Positions 27,659 through 37,586 of a stretch of DNA of 64,000 nucleotides are shown here, one piece after another. Source of the DNA: BCD1 sp965230565. Its GTDB lineage: Bacteria > Bacteroidota > Bacteroidia > Chitinophagales > Saprospiraceae. The translations under genes were made by a program, and so were the position numbers. Numbering within the stretch: the first letter of the stretch is position 1; every line of letters starts with the position of its first letter. The stretch is taken from positions 682,001-746,000 of the forward strand of contig CBDDLH010000016.1 in assembly GCA_965230565.1 (NCBI GenBank), given 5' to 3'. The notes under the pieces are model-generated. The model was not told where the DNA came from. It saw only the letters and a program-made list of their open reading frames with translations, and searched no databases.

Positions 27659-29053
27659 ATGCAGGGCTCATTTAAACAAAAAGAACCCATTTTCTTTCTC
27701 TTAATGGCAAGTATCCTTTTAGGGTTCGGTTCTTGTAAAACGACACAACCTGTTCAACCTATGGAACGTTACGACACATATTTTGAAGAAAAGACTTCTT
27801 TTATCAACATACCGGTCAGGATCAAAATCGATGAACTGGAGAATATGCTCAATGAACAGTTCGATGGTCTTTTATACGAAGACAATACTTTTGAGGATGG
27901 CGATAACATGAAGATCAAAGCAGAAAAAAATGATCCCCTCACCATCGTTCCGGACATTATGGCCCTCAAATACTCTATCCCATTAGACTTGTTGATAACC
28001 TATAAAACACCTCTGGGAAGTGTAAAAGCAGATGCCTCTATCAGGTTGTTTTTCAGAACGGCTTTCGACATTGATGAAGCCTGGAATCTTCAGACAGAAA
28101 GCAGGGTTTTGAGTTATGTCTGGTCCAAAAAACCAGCTATCAATATTGGAGGTGTCCGTATATCCGCCGGTTTCATTGGCGATATTATTCTAAACCGAAG
28201 CAGTTCCTTTATCGGAAAATCCATTGACGATCAAGTGGCAGCCTACTTTAATCTTAGAGAGACCGTACAGGAAGCGTGGAAAGGACTGTTTGACCCTATT
28301 CTCGTCTCTCCTGAATACAATACCTGGCTGACCGTAAATCCTGAATCCCTAAGCCTTACCCGGCCTCAGATGGATAGTGAATCCATCAATACCACCATCC
28401 TGATAAAAGCCAAACCTGATGTAAAACTTGGAACAAAACCGGAATATTGGCAAATGATGTCCTTTGAACTGCCTCGATTCGAATACTCCGAAGACTATAA
28501 CAGCAACTTCGAATTAAATATAGGTGCCGAGATAACCTATGAACAGGCAGACAGCATGGCCAAAGCTGAGTTATTGGGAGAAAGATTCGAATCAGGAAAG
28601 TATTATGCTGTTATCGAAGACCTCCACATGTATGGTCAGGGTAATAACATTATCGTAAGTACAAAATTATCAGGGAGTTACAAAGGAAGCATCTATCTCA
28701 CCGGAAAACCATCCTATGACCCTAAAAAGGGTTCTATCGATCTCGATGATCTTGAATTCACCCTGGATACGAAAAGCTTTCTGCACAAATCTGCGGCCTG
28801 GTTACTCAAAAGTACCCTCAAGAAGCAGATCAAGGATAATCTCAATTTTCTTTTGGACTACAACCTGAAGGAAATGGAAAAAATGTTACAGGATCAACTG
28901 AAGCATTACGAACTTTCTAAAAATATTTTCATGGAAGGGGAACTCGAAGCACTGAATATTCAAAACGCCTGGCTCACTGCCGATGGCATCAAAATGATTA
29001 TTGGAATCAAAGGAGAGGCAAGCATCAAAATGGAGGGAAGGGCTACGGAGTAG
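27659..29053 (+). CDS. DUF4403 family lipoprotein
   Basis: 464-aa probable lipoprotein: hydrophobic leader with a lipobox ending at Cys26 (LLGFGSC), so it should be lipid-anchored. The body begins with a SFINIPVRIKIDELENMLN-type block and resembles DUF4403, a family of all-beta, likely tubular outer-membrane-associated proteins with unknown function. Glycine, aspartate and aromatic content is normal; no catalytic motif is visible. It is divergent from the PDZ gene, with a 200-bp intergenic region, and is followed by a 209-bp gap before the HTCS. Confidence 0.75.
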   Translation: MQGSFKQKEPIFFLLMASILLGFGSCKTTQPVQPMERYDTYFEEKTSFINIPVRIKIDELENMLNEQFDGLLYEDNTFEDGDNMKIKAEKNDPLTIVPDIMALKYSIPLDLLITYKTPLGSVKADASIRLFFRTAFDIDEAWNLQTESRVLSYVWSKKPAINIGGVRISAGFIGDIILNRSSSFIGKSIDDQVAAYFNLRETVQEAWKGLFDPILVSPEYNTWLTVNPESLSLTRPQMDSESINTTILIKAKPDVKLGTKPEYWQMMSFELPRFEYSEDYNSNFELNIGAEITYEQADSMAKAELLGERFESGKYYAVIEDLHMYGQGNNIIVSTKLSGSYKGSIYLTGKPSYDPKKGSIDLDDLEFTLDTKSFLHKSAAWLLKSTLKKQIKDNLNFLLDYNLKEMEKMLQDQLKHYELSKNIFMEGELEALNIQNAWLTADGIKMIIGIKGEASIKMEGRATE

Positions 29054-29157
29054 TTTGTGGATGATAAAAAAGCAAACGGCACAACAGGCTCATTTTGATG
29101 GCATTTTTCCAGGAATGTCTCAATTATTACAATTTTCCATTTCAGGTTCTTTCATCA

Positions 29158-29197
29158 AAATCCTTTTTATTATTTTGTGAAATAATAAAAGGAATTT
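29158..29197. repeat. AT-rich inverted repeat upstream of the HTCS gene
   Basis: TTTTATTATTT (29165-29175) and AAATAATAAAA (29180-29190) form a perfect 11-bp stem with a 4-nt loop, extended by CC/GG and further A-T pairs. It lies 66 bp before the HTCS start and about 105 bp after the DUF4403 stop. There is no following T-run, so it could be an operator or a leader hairpin. The rest of the gap shows nothing convincing. Confidence 0.5.
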
Positions 29198-29262
29198 CCC
29201 TACCAAATTTGGACTGACTTTGAGCATTCCAAATATCAACCAATACGAAACGCCTTGCGTTT

Positions 29263-32200
29263 ATGACGGCATATAAAATCAAGTTTGGTCACACTTTAAC
29301 ACTGATAATAGTATTATCGTTTTTATCTTTTCAGAAATCCCTGGGTCAGGATCTCTTCTTTGAAAAGATACGCGACCCTCAGGTCGCCATTGACACCCGA
29401 ATAATCGGTATTTCGAAAGATTCTTTGGGTTTCATGTGGTTTGGCACATGGAATGGATTATACCGTTATGACGGCGAGCATTTTAAAACCTACAAATATC
29501 CTTTTGATAAAGGATGGCCAATCTCCAATAACAGGCTGCGCAATTTAATTACGGACGAGGATCACCAGATCTGGATCCTGACCTCTGACTCTAGATATAT
29601 CAAATATCTAATCGCCCAGGATTCTTTTTACATGGTCAATCAGGAGGATGTTTCAGAGTCCGTTAAAAACCTATTGGCAAGTACACCAAATGAATTAAAT
29701 GAAAACAGGCAAATCAATCACGTTCGGTATTTTATTGAGTCAAATTACTTTTGCTCCATAAATGATAGAACAAATGAAAAGACCGTCTATTATCCGGATA
29801 TCTTTCAGCCCGGGCAATTACGGGACGAATATATTTCTGCCTTTTATATTGATGATCAAGACATTGTATGGATCGGTACACGAAATGGAAAGATCTATAA
29901 AGCGATCACTAATCGAAATCCCTTTAGACTACATGCAATATACAAGGAAGGGAATCCTACTCCTGTTCTGACCGCCATCACCTCGATCTTTAAAAATGGC
30001 AGAGAGCTTTGGCTGGGAACAGAGTATGACGGAATTATGGTCAAAGATGAAGAAACAGGTAAGTCTATAGAACATCCGGTCAACAAGGGAAGGGTTAAAG
30101 TTTTACAGCCGAGAGTTATTCAAAAAGACGATAATGGCCATATCTGGATCGGATCTATTGATGGCCTTTATTATTATTCCCAAATCAATAATAGCCTTGA
30201 ACCTGTAATAAACAGTGAAATATATCCGTATCTCTACAGATCTCATGTATTATCGATTTCCGAACCAATTGGTGACATCATCTGGGCTGGAATTTACCAG
30301 GGGCTTGCAAGAATTAATACGAAAACCCTGGAAACCAGGATCTACGATTATCACAGGGAGTTTTCAAGACGCACAATAACGGATGTCCACGTAGATGCAA
30401 ACCACCGGGTTTGGACAGGGACAGAGGGTTATTGTTTGTTTCGTTTCCAATATGATGCTGAAGGAACGTGTCTGGATACCTTCCGGATAAAAGATTTCAG
30501 GCAGTTGACAGGCAGAAACCTGGATGGAGATTGTATCTATGACATTTACGAAGCAGGAAGCGGCAAGGTATGGATCGGTACTACAGAAGGTCTTTTCTGC
30601 ATAGACCCCGGAACAATGAAGGTAAACCTTTTTGCTGAAACGGAGGGGCTGCCTGACCTTTATATTACAGCAATTACGGAGGATAAAAACGGAAACATCT
30701 GGGTGTCTCACAAAAAAGGTATTTCAAAAATCCATCATACTGACAACAGTATTTCCAATTATTCGATCTCTGATAATTCGGGGAACTGGGTATTCAAAGA
30801 AGGAGCTTGTTTCAATGATACGGCTAACAATACCATTTATTTTGGCGCCAATGAAGGTTATGTATCCTTTAACCCGGACCAAATTACCAACAACCCCTTC
30901 TTTCCTAAACTTGTTTTGTCTCAATTATATGTATCGGGGACCAAAGTTGATCCGAATCAACGCATTAATAATCAGGTTGTTTTAGATAAAATGTTATACC
31001 AGACAGATGAAATAATTCTGGACTATAACAGCCAGGATTTTGGATTTGACCTTACAGTCCTGGATTTTCAAAATCCTCTCGGCCATACTTTTAAATACCA
31101 ATTGCAAGGTTACCACGATGAATGGGTAAATACAAATTATGCCCATATCTCATTACTTAAAATTCCTCCGGGCGATTACACCCTTAATGCCAAAGCCATT
31201 TCTTTCGATCGACAGGAATCCAATACAGTCAGCCTTCGGATTGTCATTTTGTCGCCATGGTATGCCACAAAACTAGCTATGATGACCTATGGCCTTTTGC
31301 TCTGCCTGGCATTTTTCCTTGGCTATCGAATCCGAAGGTCCCGCCAGCACATGAAGAAGCAAATTCTTTACGAAAGACTAAATGCTGAAAAACAACAGGA
31401 AATCACGCGTGAAAGAATGGAGTTTTTCACCAATGTATCTCATGAACTGCGAACTCCTCTTAGCCTGATAATTGACCCCTTGAGGCAACTTCAAAAGAAA
31501 AAAATAGCAAAGGAAAAACAATCCAAATACATCGATCTGATAAGCAAGAATGTAGATCAATTAAACCAACTAACCAATCAAATACTTGACTTCAGAAAGG
31601 CGGAAGAAAAAAAATTATTTCCTAAATACGAAATTCTGGACGGCGTTGGTATCATTTATGACACTGTTATGAGTTTTGACATGATCGCTCAAAAGCGAGG
31701 CATCAACTTGTCTTTTGAATCTTCCGACCGTGAATTGGTTGGTAATTTTGATAAAGGCAAACTTCGGGAAATCGTCCAAAATCTCGTATCCAATGCATTG
31801 AAATATACTCCAGATAACGGAAAGGTTAAGGTAACTGTTCAACTGGATGAACCTGAAAATAAAATGGTAGTTTCCGTCCGGGATAATGGAATAGGTATTA
31901 AGCGACAAGCATTGAGGAGGATCTTTGAACCTTTCAATAGTGAAGGATCCACTCCTTTTTATGGCAATTCCTCAGGAATGGGTCTAGCGCTCACCAAAAA
32001 CCTGGTTAAATTGTTAGGAGGAAACATTTCGATTGATAGCAAACCCAAACAGGGGACTCAGGTGAGGTTTGCCCTGCCCTTTGAAAAAGTGGATCAGATC
32101 ACAAAAGAAAAACCTGCACCTGCGGATTTGGTTCAGCAGGATAAAACTCATGAGAACCCGGAACCAACAGATACAAAAAAGCCCACTCTGCTTATTGTTG

Positions 32201-32931
32201 AAGACAACGCTGATTTACAGGTATATCTGAAAACAGAATTGGAAGACACGTATCATATTTTAAGCGAAGTTAATGGTGTTGATGGACTTTCAACTGCTGT
32301 ATCCCAAATTCCGGATCTGGTAATTTCCGACGTAATGATGCCCAAAATGGATGGAAACAAAATGTGTAAACAACTTAAGTTAAACGAGAAAACCAACCAC
32401 ATTCCTGTCATTCTTTTAACGGCAAAAGGAACGGACCAGGACCGGGTGGCAGGGTTAGAGACAGGTGCTGACGTCTATTTTTCCAAACCGTTCAATATCG
32501 ATGTATTAAAAGCCCAAATATCCAGTATTATTGCTAACCGTATCGCACTTCAAAAGAGTTTGTCACAAAAGAAAAAAATCGTCGAACTCGAAAATGAGCA
32601 AAGCACTTTGGACAAACGTTTTCTTCAGAGTACCATTAAAGTAATAAAAGAAAATATTGATGTAGAGGGGTTCAATCCTGAACAGTTGGCTGAACACCTG
32701 AACATTAGTCAAAGACAGTTATATAGGAAACTGAAGGCTATTACCGGAAGTACCGTCCAGGAATTAATAATAAAAGTGAGAATGGATAAAGCCAGTGAAC
32801 TGTTGAAAGACTGGCAAATGAATATTGCAGAAGTCGCCTATCAGGTTGGATTCACAGAACCCTCCAATTTCTCCAGAACTTTTCGCAAACACTTCGGGTG
32901 CAGCCCTTCAAACTACAAAGAGAAAAATTAG
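29263..32931 (+). CDS. Hybrid two-component system sensor/regulator (HTCS)
   Basis: 1222-aa one-protein sensor and transcription factor typical of polysaccharide utilization loci. In order: signal/TM anchor (1-28); periplasmic two-component-regulator propeller repeats (about 40-560, e.g. GFMWFGTWNGLYRYDG, VWIGTTEGLFC); Y_Y_Y domain (about 590-660); TM helix (about 665-690); HisKA with phospho-acceptor His727 in FFTNVSHELRTPLSL; HATPase_c (about 800-910, N-box VSNALKYTPDNG, GIGI, GMGLAL); receiver domain with Asp1023 in VISDVMMPKMDG; C-terminal AraC-type helix-turn-helix (about 1120-1222). The ligand is presumably a rhamnogalacturonan oligosaccharide, inferred from neighbours. The tandem operators at 33067, 52196, 57422 and 61854 are its likely targets. 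Confidence 0.95.
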   Translation: MTAYKIKFGHTLTLIIVLSFLSFQKSLGQDLFFEKIRDPQVAIDTRIIGISKDSLGFMWFGTWNGLYRYDGEHFKTYKYPFDKGWPISNNRLRNLITDEDHQIWILTSDSRYIKYLIAQDSFYMVNQEDVSESVKNLLASTPNELNENRQINHVRYFIESNYFCSINDRTNEKTVYYPDIFQPGQLRDEYISAFYIDDQDIVWIGTRNGKIYKAITNRNPFRLHAIYKEGNPTPVLTAITSIFKNGRELWLGTEYDGIMVKDEETGKSIEHPVNKGRVKVLQPRVIQKDDNGHIWIGSIDGLYYYSQINNSLEPVINSEIYPYLYRSHVLSISEPIGDIIWAGIYQGLARINTKTLETRIYDYHREFSRRTITDVHVDANHRVWTGTEGYCLFRFQYDAEGTCLDTFRIKDFRQLTGRNLDGDCIYDIYEAGSGKVWIGTTEGLFCIDPGTMKVNLFAETEGLPDLYITAITEDKNGNIWVSHKKGISKIHHTDNSISNYSISDNSGNWVFKEGACFNDTANNTIYFGANEGYVSFNPDQITNNPFFPKLVLSQLYVSGTKVDPNQRINNQVVLDKMLYQTDEIILDYNSQDFGFDLTVLDFQNPLGHTFKYQLQGYHDEWVNTNYAHISLLKIPPGDYTLNAKAISFDRQESNTVSLRIVILSPWYATKLAMMTYGLLLCLAFFLGYRIRRSRQHMKKQILYERLNAEKQQEITRERMEFFTNVSHELRTPLSLIIDPLRQLQKKKIAKEKQSKYIDLISKNVDQLNQLTNQILDFRKAEEKKLFPKYEILDGVGIIYDTVMSFDMIAQKRGINLSFESSDRELVGNFDKGKLREIVQNLVSNALKYTPDNGKVKVTVQLDEPENKMVVSVRDNGIGIKRQALRRIFEPFNSEGSTPFYGNSSGMGLALTKNLVKLLGGNISIDSKPKQGTQVRFALPFEKVDQITKEKPAPADLVQQDKTHENPEPTDTKKPTLLIVEDNADLQVYLKTELEDTYHILSEVNGVDGLSTAVSQIPDLVISDVMMPKMDGNKMCKQLKLNEKTNHIPVILLTAKGTDQDRVAGLETGADVYFSKPFNIDVLKAQISSIIANRIALQKSLSQKKKIVELENEQSTLDKRFLQSTIKVIKENIDVEGFNPEQLAEHLNISQRQLYRKLKAITGSTVQELIIKVRMDKASELLKDWQMNIAEVAYQVGFTEPSNFSRTFRKHFGCSPSNYKEKN

Positions 32932-33011
32932 TGGTTTTGAAAAAAAAATTCCTGGATATATTTGATAATACCTTTGCAGATATATCTCCTGCCCTTATTC
33001 ATGATGATTAC

Positions 33012-33039
33012 CCAAAAAAGGCTTAAAACACCTTTTTTA
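33012..33039 (+). terminator. Terminator after the HTCS gene
   Basis: AAAAAAGG (33014-33021) and CCTTTTTT (33031-33038) form an 8-bp stem with a 9-nt loop ending in T6. It lies 83 bp after the HTCS stop and just before the first tandem operator, isolating the regulator transcript from the operon downstream. Confidence 0.55.
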
Positions 33040-33066
33040 TCTCTTTATCCCTGAATTCTCTCAGGA

Positions 33067-33133
33067 TTTGCAGTATATGATTACAAATGGCAATAATTGA
33101 TAATCAAATTGCCATCATCCATTTCTACCTTGG
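33067..33133 (+). promoter_or_regulatory. Tandem operator and -7 promoter upstream of the GH28 operon (site 1)
   Basis: TTTGCA (33067-33072), 15 bp, TGGCA (33088-33092), 6 bp, GATAA (33099-33103). The GCA cores are 20 bp apart. TACCTTGG at 33126-33133 fits a -7 element and starts 27 bp after the start of GATAA. The predicted transcript starts near 33137, about 150 bp before the ATG at 33285. There is no -33 TTTG; the proximal half-site takes its place, as expected for an activator-dependent promoter. The remaining 32932-33284 gap holds only the HTCS terminator. Confidence 0.7.
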
Positions 33134-33284
33134 TTCGGAACAAAAATCAACGATTAGAAGATAACAGCTAAATATTCGGGCTGATTAATCATTTATCTCT
33201 CTTTTCAAGAAGTTCAGATCCTTTTCATTTGAGTTTCTGGCATCACGCATCGCTCTTTTATTCTGGCAAACAAAAAAAATATTT

Positions 33285-34670
33285 ATGCATATACCAAGGA
33301 TAAAAACTATTCCATCAGTATTTTTTATAATCTTAGCTCTGATCTTTTCCTCCTGCAACAGAAACGGCATTGGTATAGCTATTGAAAAAGTCCGGGTTGA
33401 TGCTCCTTTTGAAATGCCTGAAATTGAGATTCCGGATTTCTCAGGCTGCGAAAGATACGTTATCACTAATTATGGAGCTCTACCTGAAAATATTGAAGAA
33501 ACCTCCTCAGCTATTGCCAAAGCAATAGATCTGGCCAATTCAAACGGAGGAGGGATAGTTGTTATTCCTCCGGGTGAATGGCAAACCAAAAAAATTCATC
33601 TCAAAAGCAATGTAAACCTGCATTTGGAGAAAGGTGCTGTTTTGTTATTTTCAGCAGAACCTGATGATTATCTGCCCGCCGTGCACACCACGTGGGAAGG
33701 GATGGAATGCTACAATTATTCACCTCTCGTTTATGCATACGAATGCGAAAATGTCGCCATTACCGGAAAGGGCACTTTAAATGCCAGGCTGGACATTTGG
33801 AAAGAATGGTACCGAAGACCGCCGGCACATATGAACAGTTTGAAATGGTTATACGAAAAAGCCTCAAATGGTTCTCCTGTTGAAGAACGCAATATGGTGA
33901 ATGACTCTTCTCATCTTCGCCCGCAATTCGTTCAGTTCAATCGCTGTAATCGCGTCCTTGTCGATAGTATTTCCATAGTGAACAGCCCTTTTTGGACCCT
34001 ACACCCCTATATGTCAAAAAATGTGGTCATAAGGAATATTAATGTCTGGGCTCATGGCCATAATAATGATGGTGTTGACCCGGAAATGAGCCAGAATGTA
34101 TTGATCGAGAACTGTGTCTTTGATCAGGGTGATGATGCCATCGCCGTAAAAGCCGGAAGAAATCAGGATGCCTGGCGACTGGCAACACCTACCAAAAATG
34201 TAGTAATCAGAAACTGTGTAGTAAAAAAAGGGCATCAGCTGCTAGCCATTGGAAGTGAATTATCCGGAGGAGTGGAAAACATTTTTATGGATAGCTGCAC
34301 CGTTGTCGATGGTGCCAGTATGTTCCACCTTGTTTTTATCAAGACTAACGAACGTCGCGGTGGGTTTGTGAAAAATGTTTACGTGAGCAACATCAAAGCC
34401 GATATAATGCGGGAAGGATTAATGGGAATTGAAACCGATGTGCTTTATCAATGGAGAGACCTTGTTCCTACCTACGAAAGAAGATTGACTCCCATTTCTG
34501 ATGTATACCTTGAAAATTTTCAGGCTAATGAGGCAAAATTCATTTCACGGATCATGGGGAATGAAGAACTTCCCGTAAAAAATGTGAATCTGAAAAACAT
34601 TTCCATAAAGTCTGTTGCCGAGGAAGACTTCATACACTACAATGTTTTGAATTTCAATCATTTGAATTAA
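33285..34670 (+). CDS. GH28 family glycoside hydrolase (pectin), lipoprotein
   Basis: 461-aa right-handed beta-helix enzyme of family GH28 (polygalacturonase, exo-galacturonosidase or rhamnogalacturonan hydrolase). A signal peptide with lipobox FSSC anchors it at Cys24. The active-site blocks are NDGVDPEMS (Asp262, Asp265) and FDQGDDAIAVKAG (Asp283, Asp284), with GHQLLAIGSELSGGV in place of the canonical GHGxSIGS. The next gene encodes L-rhamnose mutarotase, so release of rhamnose or galacturonate from rhamnogalacturonan-I is likely. First gene of an apparent operon that runs 14, 3, 22, 82, -4, 42, 13, 46 and 41 bp between genes to 52165, driven by site 1. Confidence 0.88.
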   Translation: MHIPRIKTIPSVFFIILALIFSSCNRNGIGIAIEKVRVDAPFEMPEIEIPDFSGCERYVITNYGALPENIEETSSAIAKAIDLANSNGGGIVVIPPGEWQTKKIHLKSNVNLHLEKGAVLLFSAEPDDYLPAVHTTWEGMECYNYSPLVYAYECENVAITGKGTLNARLDIWKEWYRRPPAHMNSLKWLYEKASNGSPVEERNMVNDSSHLRPQFVQFNRCNRVLVDSISIVNSPFWTLHPYMSKNVVIRNINVWAHGHNNDGVDPEMSQNVLIENCVFDQGDDAIAVKAGRNQDAWRLATPTKNVVIRNCVVKKGHQLLAIGSELSGGVENIFMDSCTVVDGASMFHLVFIKTNERRGGFVKNVYVSNIKADIMREGLMGIETDVLYQWRDLVPTYERRLTPISDVYLENFQANEAKFISRIMGNEELPVKNVNLKNISIKSVAEEDFIHYNVLNFNHLN

Positions 34671-34684
34671 TAATTAATACAAAT

Positions 34685-35002
34685 ATGACCAAGCGGCTTG
34701 CATTTAAAATGTATCTCAAGGAAGGACAAAAACAAGAATACAAAACACGCCATCAAAATATTTGGCCGGAACTTCAAAAGCTTTTGAAGGATGCAGGGAT
34801 CAGTGAGTATTCCATTTTCCTGGATGAGGGTACTAATACTTTGTTCGCCTTTCAAAAAGTAACTGGTGAGTCGGGATCCCAGGACCTTGGAAAATCTGAA
34901 ATTGTCCAAAAATGGTGGGCTCATATGAAAGATCTTATGGACACTAATCAAGATGATTCCCCCGTCTCAATTCCATTGGAAGAAGTTTTCTACATGGAAT
35001 AA
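34685..35002 (+). CDS. rhaM: L-rhamnose mutarotase
   Basis: 105-aa RhaM-type mutarotase that interconverts the anomers of L-rhamnose for catabolism. The dimeric ferredoxin-like fold is recognisable from LAFKMYLKEGQ, the catalytic His23 in YKTRHQNIWPEL, the GISEYSIFLDEGTNTLFA block and the C-terminal WWAHMKDLMDTN. No signal peptide, so it is cytoplasmic. It sits 14 bp after GH28 and 3 bp before the esterase gene. Its presence is the best evidence that rhamnose is a product of this locus. Rhamnose isomerase and kinase are not in the window. Confidence 0.92.
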   Translation: MTKRLAFKMYLKEGQKQEYKTRHQNIWPELQKLLKDAGISEYSIFLDEGTNTLFAFQKVTGESGSQDLGKSEIVQKWWAHMKDLMDTNQDDSPVSIPLEEVFYME

Positions 35003-35005
35003 TTA

Positions 35006-37564
35006 ATGAAGTATCAAAAAAATAAAAGAATGAATAATCGCGTAAAATGGATTGCTTTAATTTTTCTTATGGTAACGTTCGCGTTCTCATTAAAGGCAAA
35101 TAACCCATTCGAAATAACCATAGATAACGCCGGGCATGTTCTCAAGGCACCCGAAGGGGAAAATTTTCAATGGTTTTATAATGAAAAACAGATTGAGGGG
35201 GCTAATGCAAAAAAGCTTGTCCCTCAAAAGTCAGGCACCTACAGCGTGACCTATCGGGATGAATACAACAATCTCGAAAAGCAATCCATTGTGGTCTGTG
35301 TGAATGAAGACAGCATCACGCGAATTTTCATAATTGGCGATTCTACGGTTCAAAACTACGGTTCATCAAGCTATCCACAGGCAGGATGGGGTCAGGTATT
35401 ACATCATTTTTTCGAGGATACCCTTATAGCAGTATCGAACCGGGCGATCGGAGGACGCAGCTCGCGAAGTTTCTGGGAAGAAGGAAGGTGGGATGGTGAA
35501 AATGGAGTAGTCCACGAATTGGACTCCTGCAGTTACCTTTTCATTCAATTTGGACATAATGATCGTGATTATTCAAATCCGGACCGATATACCTCCCCGG
35601 ATAGCATGAAGCACTTTTTGAGGATCTATGTAAACGAAAGCAGGGAGCAAGGCGCTACCCCTGTATTGGTGAGTCCGATGAATATGAATAACGGACCTAC
35701 AAATGTATTTACCCAGCCTGGAAGTGACTACCGGGGAGCCATGTTGGATGTATCAGAAGAGCTTGACGTACCTTTCATAGACCTCAACACGAAATCCTTT
35801 GACTATTATCAAGAGATCGGTGTTACATACGCCAAATATTTTATTCACATGGGGCTGGAACCTGATGAATATCCAAACTATCCAAATGGTTATTCGGATT
35901 TTTGGACACACTATCAGGAGATGGGTGCCCTGGTGATGGCAAGGTTTATTTCAGAAGAAATTGAAGATCAACAAACCATCCCGGATCTGGTCCTTCTTGC
36001 TGATGCACTGAAACCTCTACACGATGTATCCATTGAATTGAATGTACCGGATGCAGGAATGGTAACACTATCCGGTAAATATCCCGAGGGAGCAAACGTT
36101 ACTTTAAAAGCCAAACTGGAAGGAGGTGACCAACTACACCATTGGATCGATAGCATTGGCAATGATACCCTCCCGGGAAATTTAGTCACCTTCACCATGG
36201 AACCCCGTGATTATGCTTTTACGGGATTAGTGACCGACTGTTACGGTATTGTTGACGGTACTGCCACTATCGATGAATGCGGAGTATGTACCGGAGGAGA
36301 AACCGGAATAGATCCTTGCTCGGAAAAAATATCGTTTCTGGAATTCTGCGAAACAAATATGAATATTCAGATCGTACTCGACGAAGAAGAACAGTATAAA
36401 CTGTTTATGAATCCAGATACGATTGACAACGCTTACATCAGGCAGGAAGTAGAGGTGATAAACCCTGACAACTTCCTTTTTGCGATCTCCTACAGTGATT
36501 CAACAGCCAATGATGCCCTGAATATTTATGTAGATGATTCATTACACATTGAAGCTTTACCTTTGGAATCAGGGAGTGAATTTAGGATTGCTGAGTTCAG
36601 TTTGAACCTGGAAGAAGGGATCCATATGATTGAAATCAAGCCAACCTCTCCTACAGAAGGATTACTGCTCGATTATCTGGCACTGTATTCCCAGGATGTT
36701 ACCAAAGGTGCTTGTACAAGTGAACCGGAATTGCCGCTTGGGTCTTTTATTCAACAGGATAATCTGATCGTGATTGAAACCGAGAACTTTAATGACCGGA
36801 TAGCCGGGGGAAATGGTGATCAATGGATAAAAGGACTTTTCGGGGATGCCTCCCAAGGACGGGTAACCATGGCTCCTGACGGAACTTCCTACGGTTCAGC
36901 CAGTGATGCTGAATCGGATGCACCGGTTCTTCGTTACAACGTGGATTTCCCATCTGCAGGTGATTATGCAGTTTGGGCTCGTGTTTATGCTTTTGGCTCC
37001 GGAGAAGATTCCTACCACCTTGGACTGGACGGAGAGGTTCTGATAGAAAAGATCGACCTGTATTTCGGCTCTAACGTATATGAAGAATTTACCTGGCTGA
37101 ATGTAGCCGATCAAAAATTAGAAGTGGATAATACCGGGATTCAAAGTTTAGATGTTTTCTGTCGGGAACCAAACCTGATCATCGACAAAATTATTTTAAC
37201 CCTAAATACCAATTATACCCCGGAAGGGTATGGCCCGGATCAAACCTACACTACTGTTACCGACATCGATGATCTGTCTGTGGATGATCAGGAAACGCAA
37301 ATGATCGTTTACCCAAATCCCTCACAGGAACAAATAAAGATCGCTTATAATCTAACCGAAAGTATACAGGTAAAGATCAATGTTTTAAATATAAATGGTC
37401 AGATCGTTACAAACCTGGTTGATGATTATCAAGGTATTGGAAAGCATGAAGCAATCTGGAACTTAAATAATTCAAATTCAGGCCTGGTTACTGACGGCAT
37501 CTACCTTATTGTATTACAAACTGGAGATTCCCAGTCTGTCAGCAAAGTACTTATTCAACGATAA
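35006..37564 (+). CDS. Rhamnogalacturonan acetylesterase (CE12-type) with binding module and T9SS signal
   Basis: 852-aa secreted SGNH hydrolase. Signal peptide, N-terminal Ig-like segment (about 35-100), CE12 domain (about 105-320) with catalytic Ser113 in GDSTVQNYG, WGQVL, and GHND. The usual C-terminal D-x-x-H block is S-D-F-W-T-H here, with the Asp one residue further from the His, so activity should be tested. A spacer with a DCxGxxxGxAxxDxCGxCxGG motif follows, then a beta-sandwich, a carbohydrate-binding-like module (about 590-740) with REPNLIIDKI, and a T9SS type A domain (VYPNPS...). It deacetylates rhamnogalacturonan-I to open it to lyases and hydrolases (family knowledge). An alternative ATG is at 35030. 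Confidence 0.87.
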   Translation: MKYQKNKRMNNRVKWIALIFLMVTFAFSLKANNPFEITIDNAGHVLKAPEGENFQWFYNEKQIEGANAKKLVPQKSGTYSVTYRDEYNNLEKQSIVVCVNEDSITRIFIIGDSTVQNYGSSSYPQAGWGQVLHHFFEDTLIAVSNRAIGGRSSRSFWEEGRWDGENGVVHELDSCSYLFIQFGHNDRDYSNPDRYTSPDSMKHFLRIYVNESREQGATPVLVSPMNMNNGPTNVFTQPGSDYRGAMLDVSEELDVPFIDLNTKSFDYYQEIGVTYAKYFIHMGLEPDEYPNYPNGYSDFWTHYQEMGALVMARFISEEIEDQQTIPDLVLLADALKPLHDVSIELNVPDAGMVTLSGKYPEGANVTLKAKLEGGDQLHHWIDSIGNDTLPGNLVTFTMEPRDYAFTGLVTDCYGIVDGTATIDECGVCTGGETGIDPCSEKISFLEFCETNMNIQIVLDEEEQYKLFMNPDTIDNAYIRQEVEVINPDNFLFAISYSDSTANDALNIYVDDSLHIEALPLESGSEFRIAEFSLNLEEGIHMIEIKPTSPTEGLLLDYLALYSQDVTKGACTSEPELPLGSFIQQDNLIVIETENFNDRIAGGNGDQWIKGLFGDASQGRVTMAPDGTSYGSASDAESDAPVLRYNVDFPSAGDYAVWARVYAFGSGEDSYHLGLDGEVLIEKIDLYFGSNVYEEFTWLNVADQKLEVDNTGIQSLDVFCREPNLIIDKIILTLNTNYTPEGYGPDQTYTTVTDIDDLSVDDQETQMIVYPNPSQEQIKIAYNLTESIQVKINVLNINGQIVTNLVDDYQGIGKHEAIWNLNNSNSGLVTDGIYLIVLQTGDSQSVSKVLIQR

Positions 37565-37586
37565 ACCTACATCAGAAAAAACAATC

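Noticed and set aside
29079..29120. Possible fifth operator copy upstream of the HTCS
   Set aside because: GCA cores are 22 bp apart and the GATAA and -7 boxes are missing.
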